Assembly (NCBI RefSeq): GCF_003383615.1
Contig: NZ_QNUL01000025.1
Location: 1 to 64,000 of the forward strand
Length of the DNA: 64,000 bases
DNA from: Dyadobacter luteus
GTDB lineage: Bacteria > Bacteroidota > Bacteroidia > Cytophagales > Spirosomataceae
Reading direction: 5' to 3'
Part shown: piece by piece, positions 26,125-34,680 of the stretch
How the letters are laid out: each line of letters opens with the position of its first letter
Numbering within the stretch: the first letter of the stretch is position 1
The notes under the pieces: generated by a model
Database searches by the model: none
Seen by the model: only the letters and a program-made list of their open reading frames with translations
Told to the model about the DNA's origin: nothing
Position numbers and translations under genes: made by a program

Positions 26125-26697
26125 ATGGATTTATCGAAACAGCAGAATCAATTGTTGGAGTTTGTCAAACAGTGGCATGGAGATCAGCAGCGAAAGTATG
26201 AGCTACTCCCCTATTGGCACCATCTTGTTGCGGTTGCGACATTGGTGAGTGAATATGAAAAAACCGAAGGAGCAATTGAGATAGCACTTTGCCACGATCT
26301 TCTGGAAGACACAGCCTGTTCTGTCGAGTCACTGAATCACTTTTTGATATCTGCAGGTTACCCAACCACAATGGCAGCATTCATTACCGCGGGAGTAGTG
26401 GGTATGACGGATGTATTTACAAAGGACGCCTACACAGACTTGAACAGAAGTGAAAGAAAAAAACGCGAAGCGGATCGACTGGGCAAAACGCAGGCTATCG
26501 TTCACACCATTAAATATGCCGACATGATTGACAACTCGCGATCAATCGTAGCTGGTGATCCGGGATTTGCGAAGGTGTATCTTCATGAAATGGTTGCTAT
26601 TCTGGATAAGATGCGGCTTGGCAATATTCATTTGTTGATCAATTGTTGCGTATCCCTTGATCGCGCCGGACATGAGCTTCAATCCAAAAAAAGCTAA
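26125..26697 (+). CDS. HD-domain phosphohydrolase (RelA/SpoT-type HD fold)
   Basis: A 190-residue protein with a single HD fold. His33 in 'YWHHL', His57-Asp58 in 'LCHDLLEDT' and a later Asp in 'KYADMIDNSRSI' form the expected metal site. The 'HDLLEDT' motif and the overall size resemble single-domain SpoT/MESH1-type hydrolases, which cleave (p)ppGpp or NADPH, but no synthetase domain is present. It lies 96 nt upstream of the MNIO precursor gene on the same strand and could share its transcript. The substrate is not established. Confidence 0.72.
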   Translation: MDLSKQQNQLLEFVKQWHGDQQRKYELLPYWHHLVAVATLVSEYEKTEGAIEIALCHDLLEDTACSVESLNHFLISAGYPTTMAAFITAGVVGMTDVFTKDAYTDLNRSERKKREADRLGKTQAIVHTIKYADMIDNSRSIVAGDPGFAKVYLHEMVAILDKMRLGNIHLLINCCVSLDRAGHELQSKKS

Positions 26698-26793
26698 AGA
26701 TTGCAAAAAAGAATAATTCGGTTACAACCATTTTCTGCCAATTCTGCTCTTCTCTCTGTAAACACTAAAAAATATAAAATTCTTATCCGCCTT

Positions 26794-26946
26794 ATGAAAA
26801 TTCCTAAAACCGTTTTACAGGCAGTAGCTGCCGCAGTAGTGATCACAACTGTTACTGCATGCAGTGTAAGTGACGTGAACCCGGAAGGAGAAAAAGTCAC
26901 TAAGAACAAAATTGTAGATTCATGCCCTGGCTGCGGCATGGGTTGA
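26794..26946 (+). CDS. MNIO-class RiPP precursor peptide, C-terminal CPGCGMG (chryseobasin-related)
   Basis: A 50-residue peptide. Residues 1-23 form a signal sequence with a hydrophobic core and a lipobox-like 'TVTAC' at Cys23, so the leader may direct export or lipidation. Residues 24-40 are a polar linker ('NPEGEKVTKNK'). The C-terminus is DSCPGCGMG, with Cys44 and Cys47 as candidate modification sites. The stop codon is 9 nt before the start of a DUF692/MNIO gene. A C-terminal CPxCGMG-like motif next to an MNIO is the arrangement of chryseobasin-related precursors, in which ChrH remodels the C-terminal cysteines. The frame is open back to a TTG at 26701, but the ATG at 26794 gives the only sensible signal peptide. 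Confidence 0.82.
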   Translation: MKIPKTVLQAVAAAVVITTVTACSVSDVNPEGEKVTKNKIVDSCPGCGMG

Positions 26947-26955
26947 TCACAGCAA

Positions 26956-28086
26956 ATGCGCGAAATTTACTCATCCCTGGCATGTAATCTGGATGCCAAT
27001 ATTCTGTTGGCGTCCATTCCTCTTTTCGAACAGGAAAACATTGAGGCAATTGAATGGTCATTTGATGCCTTATACAAATATGATCAGATACCTCCGTGGT
27101 TTGCGGATCTCGTCTCTGAGTATGCACGCAACAACCGCCTTGTAGGTCATGGAATCTATTTCTCCATTTTTTCTGGTAAATGGCTGCCAGAGCAGCAACA
27201 ATGGCTCAACAAGCTGGCTGTATTCTGCAAGGAATTCAGGTTTGACCACATTTCAGAGCATTTCGGTTTTATGACCGGTGCCGACTTCCACAAAGGTGCG
27301 CCCATCAGTATACCTTTTACATCCAAAATTGTTGAATTGGGAGCCGACAGGCTGGCGCGGATTCAGGAGATATGCCAGTGCCCGGTAGGTTTGGAAAATC
27401 TGGCCTTCGCCTATTCTTTTAATGAAGTCAAAAAGCAGGGAGAATTTCTGGATTGCCTGATAGAAAAGGTAAATGGTTTTCTGATTCTGGACCTACATAA
27501 TTTGTATTGTCAGCTTCATAACTTCAGCATATCAGCCAGAGAGCTGCTCAAAGCTTACCCTCTGGAAAGGGTTCGGGAGATCCATATCTCGGGAGGAAGT
27601 TGGGAGCAGGGACTTGCGTCAGATCGGAAGATACGGCGTGACACGCACGACGATGCAGTGCCCGAAGAAGTATTCGCACTGCTCAATGACACGATTCCAT
27701 TGTGTCCTAATCTGAAATTTGTTGTGCTGGAACAATTGGGTACTGGCCTCACAACCGATGAAAGCAGAGCACAGTTTCAGACAGATTTTAACAGAATGGA
27801 TTCCATTGTCAGGTTACACCGCACAAACAATGCTGACTCGCTGGACAATGATTTTATTCCGAAAGTGCCTCTGCACATTAATACTACTCCTGTGGAAGAT
27901 GTATTGCTGTACCAGCAGCAGCAGGAACTATCCCATATTCTGGAAACGGCGTCAGATTTGAATCACGCACAGCAACTGCTTTTGGCCTCTTCTTTAAATC
28001 GTTCGGCATGGCACATTGATCAGTGGACTCCGGAAATGCTGCATACAGCAATTTCAATTGCTCAAAAGTGGAAAAACGGATTTTAG
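26956..28086 (+). CDS. DUF692-family multinuclear non-haem iron oxidase (MNIO) with C-terminal extension
   Basis: A 376-residue RiPP-modifying enzyme. A TIM-barrel core (about 1-285) shows the metal-site pattern of the family: His65 in 'VGHGIYFS', His98 and Glu101 in 'DHISEHFGF', Glu147 in 'GLENLA', Asp179 and His181 in 'LDLHNLY', His210 in 'REIHISGG', His231 in 'DTHDDAVPEEVF', Glu259 in 'VVLEQLG'. Related enzymes (MbnB, TglH, ChrH) use two or three irons and oxygen to remodel cysteine residues of a precursor. About 90 further residues (about 290-376) are not part of the usual core and look helical; they might replace the separate partner protein these enzymes normally need. Coupled to the precursor gene with 9 nt between them. 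Confidence 0.88.
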   Translation: MREIYSSLACNLDANILLASIPLFEQENIEAIEWSFDALYKYDQIPPWFADLVSEYARNNRLVGHGIYFSIFSGKWLPEQQQWLNKLAVFCKEFRFDHISEHFGFMTGADFHKGAPISIPFTSKIVELGADRLARIQEICQCPVGLENLAFAYSFNEVKKQGEFLDCLIEKVNGFLILDLHNLYCQLHNFSISARELLKAYPLERVREIHISGGSWEQGLASDRKIRRDTHDDAVPEEVFALLNDTIPLCPNLKFVVLEQLGTGLTTDESRAQFQTDFNRMDSIVRLHRTNNADSLDNDFIPKVPLHINTTPVEDVLLYQQQQELSHILETASDLNHAQQLLLASSLNRSAWHIDQWTPEMLHTAISIAQKWKNGF

Positions 28087-28669
28087 TCTTTCCTTTCTGA
28101 CTCTTGGTTTTTCTTTATTTTTTCTAATTTTCTTCTCATATCGTCCTGATTCAGAGACAAGAACCTGCGTCCTGTATCTATCTCTGTGCAATTCCGCAAG
28201 TGCCACACTTCTTTTATTCTACGTTTTAGCTTAATTACCGAATATAATGCCACCAATTGACCATTGCACCAAAGCTTGACCTAATTTAAGTTAATATCGG
28301 TAAAAAAGCCGCTAAATACCACGAAGTTTATGGCGTAACATAACGGTAATTTTACAAATAGATAATAGCAAGAATTTATATGCTATATACCAGCCCTAAT
28401 CTTTTGTGATCCGTTACACTTTAACAAACCATGACAGTACCAGCAAGTATCCAGATAGAACCATACAGGTAGCAGAAGACGATAAGAACAGAGCATCTGT
28501 GTACCTGATGCAACTATTTACCTAAACTCCGGACGTAATGCAGCTTTTGACGAAAGCCGAATCGCCCGACGCAACATAATCAAACCTGACTTTCACAAGA
28601 AAAAAACTTTCTCAAAAAGAAAGGCGGGAAAACTATTGCCTGAACAAAACCAAAATTCTCTTATTCTCA
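28087..28669. other. Intergenic region before the S9 peptidase gene
   Basis: These 583 nt contain no gene that can be supported: short frames lack starts, family resemblance or plausible upstream context. No terminator with a clear T-run follows the MNIO gene. The region must hold the promoter of the peptidase transcript, but no convincing -33/-7 pair was seen. Confidence 0.5.
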
Positions 28670-30976
28670 ATGACATTTTTTACTCAAATCAGAAGAAATT
28701 CAATTGCAGGACTCGGTTCACTCTTCGGCTTGCTGAGCGGTGTTGAGAGCATAGCACAAAAGTCGTTGCCATCATATAAACCGAACCAGACAGAACTACT
28801 TGCTTCTTACAAAAGAATGGGACTGTCCGACTCACTTTCGAGAGGGAGTGTTTTGCGTGCAAGCGTGTTACCTGGCTGGCAGGCAGACGGTCAGTCATTC
28901 TGGTATAAAAATGTACTAAAGGACAGCCTTACAGAATACATATATATAGATGCAGCCCAGGGCAAAAAGACAAAACTTTTCGATAATGAAAAGGTAGCAC
29001 AAGCACTTGGCAAAGTTGCTGACAGTACTTTTTCAGCCCCAAAACTGATGCTCCAGGACATCAGACTTGATGCCGCACAAAAAACCATTTTTATTCAGGT
29101 AAAGGGAAAGTGGTTTGCCTATAACACAGAAACGAACACGGCTTCCAAAGTGGATAAACCATCTGTTGACAAACCAAAAGAACTGGGTTGGACCCGCCAG
29201 AGAAGCCGCTGGCAGCGTTTCAGAGCGGACAGTCTTTCGCCTGATAAAAAACAAAAAGCTTTTGTAAGGAACGGCAATATTTATCTGAGTGCTCCGGACG
29301 GCAAAAAATCAAGTCAGTTGACATTTGATGGTAATCCGCTAAAGCCGTTTGGTGAGCTAAGCTGGTCGCCGGATGGCAATTATTTGGTCTGCTACCGTAT
29401 CACTCCTCAGGAGGAGCGACAAATCAGTATCATACTTTCATCACTTCACAACACCACGCGAGGTGAGGTAAAGACGCGCGGTTACGCACAACCCGGTGAT
29501 GAGTTTACCAGTTATGAAATGCATGTTATCCATGTCAAAACTGGTAAAACAGTAAAAGTTAAATCTGAAGCGATTGACTTTTTCAACGCTCCGGTCATTC
29601 GCTGGAGACACAACGACAACACACATTTTACCTACGAAAAAGTAGACCGCGGCCATCAGCGTTTCCGCGTGATAGATGTCGATGCTGCAACCGGCGATAC
29701 GCGTAATGTGATAGATGAAAAAACGAATACATTCATTTATCAGAACATGATTTACACGCATTATCAGCCTGAGAAAAACGAAATTATCTGGGTTTCTGAA
29801 AAAGACGGATGGCGTCATATCTATCTGGTTGACGAGCTTACTGGCAAAGAGAAAAATCAGATTACCAAAGGAGACTGGGTGGTACGTGATATTGACAGTA
29901 TCGACACTGCCAGGCGTGAAATATGGTTTCGTGCCAGCGGAATGAATGCCGATGAAGATCCTTACCATATCCATTATTACAGAATCAAATTTGACGGAAC
30001 GGGACTGGTAAAACTAACCAACCACGCCAAAGCGACCCATCAGCTTTCGTTCTCACCCGACAAAACCTTATATATCGATAATTACTCAACGATGACTTCC
30101 CCGCCTGTTACCGAGCTCCGTCGCACTGCTGATGGGTCTCTGGTAACCAAGCTGGAAGAAGCAGATATAGCTCCCTACCTGGCACTTGGCTTTAAGCTTC
30201 CTGAAATTTTCAAGGCAAAAGGACGCGACGGTAAAACGGATATCTGGGGTATTGTATACCGGCCAAGCAACTATGACCCGAAAAAGAAATACCCGATCAT
30301 TGAAAACATTTACGCCGGGCCACAGGATTCTTTCGTGCCTAAGGCTTTCCGCCACTATGGCGAGATGCAAAGTATGGCAGAGCTGGGTTTCATTGTGGTG
30401 CAGATGGATGGCATGGGCACTTACAACAGATCAAAGGCTTTTCATGATGTATGCTGGCAAAACCTGGCCGACGGTGGTTTCCCCGATCGTATTGCCTGGA
30501 TGAAAGCCCTGGCCGCCAAGTACCCGCATGTGGATGCTTCCAAAGTAGGCGTTTACGGTACCTCTGCAGGAGGACAAAACTCCCTGGGTGCGCTGCTCTT
30601 TCACCCGGAATTTTATGATGCTGCTGTTTCAGCATGTGGCTGTCACGATAACCGTGTAGATAAGCAATGGTGGAACGAGCAATGGATGGGCTATCCGGTT
30701 GGAAAGCATTATGATGAACAATCCAATATTACCAATGCTGCCAAACTACAAGGAGATCTGCTTCTGATTGTAGGTGAAGCAGATACCAACGTACCGCCTG
30801 AGTCGACCTACCGTGTTGCCGATGCGCTCATCAAATCAGAAAAAGATTTCGAACTGCTGGTAGTTCCTGGCATGGGTCACAGCGACGGAGGCACTTATGG
30901 CCGCCGCAAGAAACGCGACTTCTTTGTCAATAAGCTTTTGGAAGTAACTCCACCGAAGCGCAACAAAGGAATCTGA
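28670..30976 (+). CDS. S9-family prolyl oligopeptidase / dipeptidyl peptidase IV-like
   Basis: A 768-residue secreted serine peptidase. The signal peptide ends at about 30 (SIAQ). An N-terminal DPP IV-like beta-propeller covers about 60-510, with TolB-like blades such as 'LSWSPDGNYLVC'. A C-terminal alpha/beta-hydrolase carries Ser632 in 'GTSAGG', Asp705 in 'GEADTNVPP' and His737 in 'PGMGHSDGG'. It probably trims proline-containing peptides in the periplasm. It lies 55 nt upstream of the ThuA/azurin protein gene, so they may be co-transcribed. Confidence 0.92.
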   Translation: MTFFTQIRRNSIAGLGSLFGLLSGVESIAQKSLPSYKPNQTELLASYKRMGLSDSLSRGSVLRASVLPGWQADGQSFWYKNVLKDSLTEYIYIDAAQGKKTKLFDNEKVAQALGKVADSTFSAPKLMLQDIRLDAAQKTIFIQVKGKWFAYNTETNTASKVDKPSVDKPKELGWTRQRSRWQRFRADSLSPDKKQKAFVRNGNIYLSAPDGKKSSQLTFDGNPLKPFGELSWSPDGNYLVCYRITPQEERQISIILSSLHNTTRGEVKTRGYAQPGDEFTSYEMHVIHVKTGKTVKVKSEAIDFFNAPVIRWRHNDNTHFTYEKVDRGHQRFRVIDVDAATGDTRNVIDEKTNTFIYQNMIYTHYQPEKNEIIWVSEKDGWRHIYLVDELTGKEKNQITKGDWVVRDIDSIDTARREIWFRASGMNADEDPYHIHYYRIKFDGTGLVKLTNHAKATHQLSFSPDKTLYIDNYSTMTSPPVTELRRTADGSLVTKLEEADIAPYLALGFKLPEIFKAKGRDGKTDIWGIVYRPSNYDPKKKYPIIENIYAGPQDSFVPKAFRHYGEMQSMAELGFIVVQMDGMGTYNRSKAFHDVCWQNLADGGFPDRIAWMKALAAKYPHVDASKVGVYGTSAGGQNSLGALLFHPEFYDAAVSACGCHDNRVDKQWWNEQWMGYPVGKHYDEQSNITNAAKLQGDLLLIVGEADTNVPPESTYRVADALIKSEKDFELLVVPGMGHSDGGTYGRRKKRDFFVNKLLEVTPPKRNKGI

Positions 30977-31031
30977 CAATCATAATCAATTCAATTCATA
31001 GCCAACAGCCGCAAGCTAAACGCTTATTCTC

Positions 31032-34000
31032 ATGAAAAAAATACTGTTTCTGGTAACCAGTTTACTTCTGATCAACAGCTGTACGCAGAAAACGCAAACC
31101 GTACAACAATCGGTACAGGCGGGTGAAAAGGTGGAAGGCCGCCTGGAAGGCCGCCGTATTGAACTCCTCTTTCTGGGGCACGACAGCCGTCACCATTTCT
31201 CAGAGAAATTTTTCCCAATGCTTTCTCTGCCATTGTTTCAGAAGGGCATCAACATGACCTATACGTCCGATCCGAACTCCCTGAACAAGGAAACGCTGGA
31301 TAAGTACGACGGAGTAGTTATTTATGCCAATCATAACCTGATCACACCGGCACAGGAAACAGCCTTAAAAGAATTTGTAGAAGGTGGCAAGGCTATGATT
31401 CCTTTACATTCGGCTTCTTTCTGTTTCCAGAATTCTGACTGGTACATCAAAGCAACGGGCGGACAGTTTCACACCCATAAATACGGAACTTTCACTGCAC
31501 CGATCCTGAAAGCAGATCACCCGGTTATGGCAGGCCTGCAGCCCTTTGAAACATGGGACGAAACGTATGTTCATACCAAAGTGAATCCTGATATTACCAT
31601 TCTTCAGGAACGCGTTGAAGGCGAGCACCATGAGCCATGGACATGGGTTAGAAATCAGGGAAAAGGACGTGTATTTTATACCGCATACGGTCACGACGAG
31701 CGTACCTGGAAGCAGAAAGGTTTTCATGATCTGGTTGCAAATGGTATTCTTTGGGCGGTGAATGATGATGCTAAAAAGGCATTATCCAACTTCAAATTCC
31801 CCAACGTAGTATTGAAAGATGCAGATGTACCGAATTACGAAAAACGCGATCCGGCTCCTAAGTTCCAGCTTCCGCTTTCTGCTGCCGAATCTCAAAAACT
31901 AATTCAGGTTCCTGTTGACTTCGAGCTTCAGCTTTTTGCTTCTGAGCCGGATGTTGTCAAGCCGATTGCCATGGCATGGGATGAAAGAGGCAGACTTTGG
32001 GTGATTGAAACGGAAGATTATCCGAACGAAATCCGTAATGAAGAAGGAACCGGAAAAGACAGAATTAAGATATGTGAGGATACAGACGGAGATGGCAAGG
32101 CGGATAAGTTTACCGTTTTTGCAGATGGCTTGAATATCCCGACAAGTTTGACTTTTGCGAATGGCGGCGTCATCGTTGCTCAGGCGCCTCATTTCATATT
32201 CCTTAAAGATACAAACGGTGATGATAAAGCGGATGTGCGTGAAAACATCATCAGCGGATGGGGCAAAAGTGATACCCACGCAGGGCCTTCCAACCTGAAA
32301 TACGGTCTGGATAATAAGGTTTGGGGCGTATTGGGCTATGCAGGTTTCCGTGGAGAAGTGAATGGCAAGCCTTCTAATTTCAGTCAGGGTATTTACCGGT
32401 TCGATACCAATGGTAAAAATCTGGAATACATCGGACGTACCTCTAACAATACCTGGGGACTTGGGTTCTCTGAAGATTTCGAAGTTTTCATTTCTACAGC
32501 CAATGGAAATTACAGCGGTCACTTCGGCCTGCCATTGGAATATGTAAAGCGTTCTGTCGCGGATGGATCGGGAAATACGGTGTATAAGCTGGATTCGCAT
32601 TACGACATGAACTACCTGACGCCAAGCCTTCGCCAGGTGGATTTCCATGGCGGGTTCACAGCTGCTGCAGGACATAATCTCTACACAGCCCGCAACTACC
32701 CGAAATCCTATTGGAACTCGACCGCCTTTGTATGTGAGCCAACAGGTCGTCTGCTATATCAGGCATTGCTGAAACCACAGGGAGCCGGTTATAAAGAGAA
32801 AAACGGTTTCAATTTGCTGGCAAGTTCAGACGAATGGTTCTCTCCCGTACATGCAGAAGTGGGTCCTGATGGTGCCGTTTGGGTGGCTGACTGGTACAGC
32901 TTCATCATTCAGCATAACCCTACCCCACGCGGATTTGAAAATGGAAAAGGCAATGCTTACATCAACCCGCTTCGTGATAATAAACATGGGCGTATCTACC
33001 GTGTGGTATATAAAAATGCCAAGCCATATACTCCTGTTAAACTTGACAAAAACGATCCTGCTACACTGATAGCCGGACTTAAAAATGATAATATGTTCTG
33101 GCGTACGACGGCTCAGCGCCTGATAGTGGAACAAAAACACACTTCGCTTGTTCCTGAACTGATCAAACTGGTCAATGATCAGTCTGTTGATGAAATCGGA
33201 TTGAATCCTGCTGCTGTACATGCATTGTGGACACTCGACGGACTTGGCGCTTTGGATGGAAACAACGAACCTGCTTACCACACGGTTGTCCGCGCTATGC
33301 GCCACGCTTCTGCCGGTGTACGTAAAAATGCAGTGAAACTGCTTCCAAGAAATGACAAAGCCCTTTCCGCTCTGAAATGGACGAACGCATTGAACGACCC
33401 TGATCTGAAAGTAAGACTGGCTGCTATTCAGCTCCTGATAGATCTTCCGGCTTCAGAGGAAATTGGCAGAATGCTTTACCTGGCTGGTCAGAATTCTGAA
33501 AATGCCTCAGACGAATACATTGCCCAGGCTATTTTCTCAGGAGTTATCAAGCATGAATCAGGTTTTAAACTAGCTGCTGAAAAGCTCAAAGATTCCACGC
33601 TGACTGCCCGCATTGAGCGTGGACTGGTACAGGAAACCTACATGCTGAATCTGTGGTCTCCTCCTATTTTCCCTCCGGTGATTACTGAAAAGGAAATCAA
33701 TATCAAAGCCATCATTACAAAAGCACAGGAAGACCTGTCGGGTGTAGTCGTATCTCAGGGAGATAAAAACAACGGTTACAGCCTCTATATGCAGGATGGA
33801 AAACTACACTGGCTTATTAAGCAGGACGGAAAATCGTATCAGGTTACTTCCAATCAAAAACTGCCTAATGACCGCTTTACAGCTGTAGCAACACTTTCTG
33901 AAGGTGGTGTAATGACACTCGCAATTGAAGATGAAAAACCAGTAACCGGCAAAGCAGCATCACTATTTTCAAAACCATTTGCGCCCGATGATATCCGTCT

Positions 34001-34553
34001 GGGTCGCGACAGTCGGGAAAGTCCTGTAGGTGAATACACCAACTCCCGCCTCATGGGATGGCTGGATGTAAAAAGTACGCTGAATCTGAATCAGGTGGTC
34101 AAAAACAAACATGAACACAAGATAAGCTCCGCCTCCCCTGCTGTCAAACCAACCGAACTGGGCAAAGGTAAAGGAACGCCCGTAACGATTAACCTGAAGG
34201 TGATCGAGCACGAAATGAAGTTCGACAAAAAGAGCTTTACCGTCAAACCAGGTCAGAAGGTGACATTACGATTCACCAATCCAGATTTCATGCAGCATAA
34301 TTTACTGATTGCCTTACCGGGCAGTTTAGAAAAAGTTGGTAATGCAGCCGATGTACTGGCCCGTGAGCCTAATGCGCTTGAATTAAACTACATACCTAAA
34401 ATGAGGGAAGTGATGCATGCTACCGAACTGGTAAGTCCGGAAGGAAACGCAACACTGGTATTCATTGCTCCTGAGCAACCCGGAGAATATCCGTATCTGT
34501 GCACAGTACCAGGTCACTGGCGGATCATGAACGGAATTATGAAAGTTCAATAA
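31032..34553 (+). CDS. Multidomain lipoprotein: ThuA, sorbosone-dehydrogenase-like propeller, HEAT repeats, azurin-like cupredoxin
   Basis: A 1173-residue lipoprotein (lipobox 'INSC', Cys17). Domains in order: ThuA-like (about 40-240, 'LIPLHSASFCF'-like and 'AYGHDERTW'); a PQQ/sorbosone-dehydrogenase-like propeller (about 285-660, 'LQLFASEPDVVKPIAMAWDE', 'DGDGKADKFTVFADGL'); HEAT-like helices (about 680-850); a concanavalin-like beta domain (about 890-1020); and a cupredoxin (about 1058-1173). The cupredoxin keeps all type 1 copper ligands in azurin spacing: His1089 ('MQHN'), Cys1157, His1162 ('LCTVPGH') and Met1166. Related proteins usually end in a CxxCH haem domain; none is present here. 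A role in oxidising sugars or alcohols with copper-mediated electron transfer is inference. Confidence 0.82.
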   Translation: MKKILFLVTSLLLINSCTQKTQTVQQSVQAGEKVEGRLEGRRIELLFLGHDSRHHFSEKFFPMLSLPLFQKGINMTYTSDPNSLNKETLDKYDGVVIYANHNLITPAQETALKEFVEGGKAMIPLHSASFCFQNSDWYIKATGGQFHTHKYGTFTAPILKADHPVMAGLQPFETWDETYVHTKVNPDITILQERVEGEHHEPWTWVRNQGKGRVFYTAYGHDERTWKQKGFHDLVANGILWAVNDDAKKALSNFKFPNVVLKDADVPNYEKRDPAPKFQLPLSAAESQKLIQVPVDFELQLFASEPDVVKPIAMAWDERGRLWVIETEDYPNEIRNEEGTGKDRIKICEDTDGDGKADKFTVFADGLNIPTSLTFANGGVIVAQAPHFIFLKDTNGDDKADVRENIISGWGKSDTHAGPSNLKYGLDNKVWGVLGYAGFRGEVNGKPSNFSQGIYRFDTNGKNLEYIGRTSNNTWGLGFSEDFEVFISTANGNYSGHFGLPLEYVKRSVADGSGNTVYKLDSHYDMNYLTPSLRQVDFHGGFTAAAGHNLYTARNYPKSYWNSTAFVCEPTGRLLYQALLKPQGAGYKEKNGFNLLASSDEWFSPVHAEVGPDGAVWVADWYSFIIQHNPTPRGFENGKGNAYINPLRDNKHGRIYRVVYKNAKPYTPVKLDKNDPATLIAGLKNDNMFWRTTAQRLIVEQKHTSLVPELIKLVNDQSVDEIGLNPAAVHALWTLDGLGALDGNNEPAYHTVVRAMRHASAGVRKNAVKLLPRNDKALSALKWTNALNDPDLKVRLAAIQLLIDLPASEEIGRMLYLAGQNSENASDEYIAQAIFSGVIKHESGFKLAAEKLKDSTLTARIERGLVQETYMLNLWSPPIFPPVITEKEINIKAIITKAQEDLSGVVVSQGDKNNGYSLYMQDGKLHWLIKQDGKSYQVTSNQKLPNDRFTAVATLSEGGVMTLAIEDEKPVTGKAASLFSKPFAPDDIRLGRDSRESPVGEYTNSRLMGWLDVKSTLNLNQVVKNKHEHKISSASPAVKPTELGKGKGTPVTINLKVIEHEMKFDKKSFTVKPGQKVTLRFTNPDFMQHNLLIALPGSLEKVGNAADVLAREPNALELNYIPKMREVMHATELVSPEGNATLVFIAPEQPGEYPYLCTVPGHWRIMNGIMKVQ

Positions 34554-34680
34554 CGATAATTAACAAAAAGAGCGCCTACCAATTTAAACCAACATGCCCA
34601 TGAATAAATAAAGTACAAACTACCAGGCTTTCCCGAAAGCATTCAATCTCAAAAAAGTGAACATCTCTAACCTAATCAAA

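Noticed and set aside
26701..26793. N-terminal extension of the RiPP precursor from a TTG codon
   Set aside because: It would bury the signal peptide behind 31 unrelated residues; the ATG at 26794 gives a conventional leader.
28016..28234. 72-codon plus-strand frame overlapping the end of the MNIO gene
   Set aside because: Mostly overlaps the MNIO coding sequence in another frame, and the remainder is low-complexity hydrophobic.
31032..34553. Expected CxxCH haem site in the ThuA/dehydrogenase protein
   Set aside because: No CxxCH exists in the translation; the C-terminal Cys belongs to a cupredoxin ligand set.
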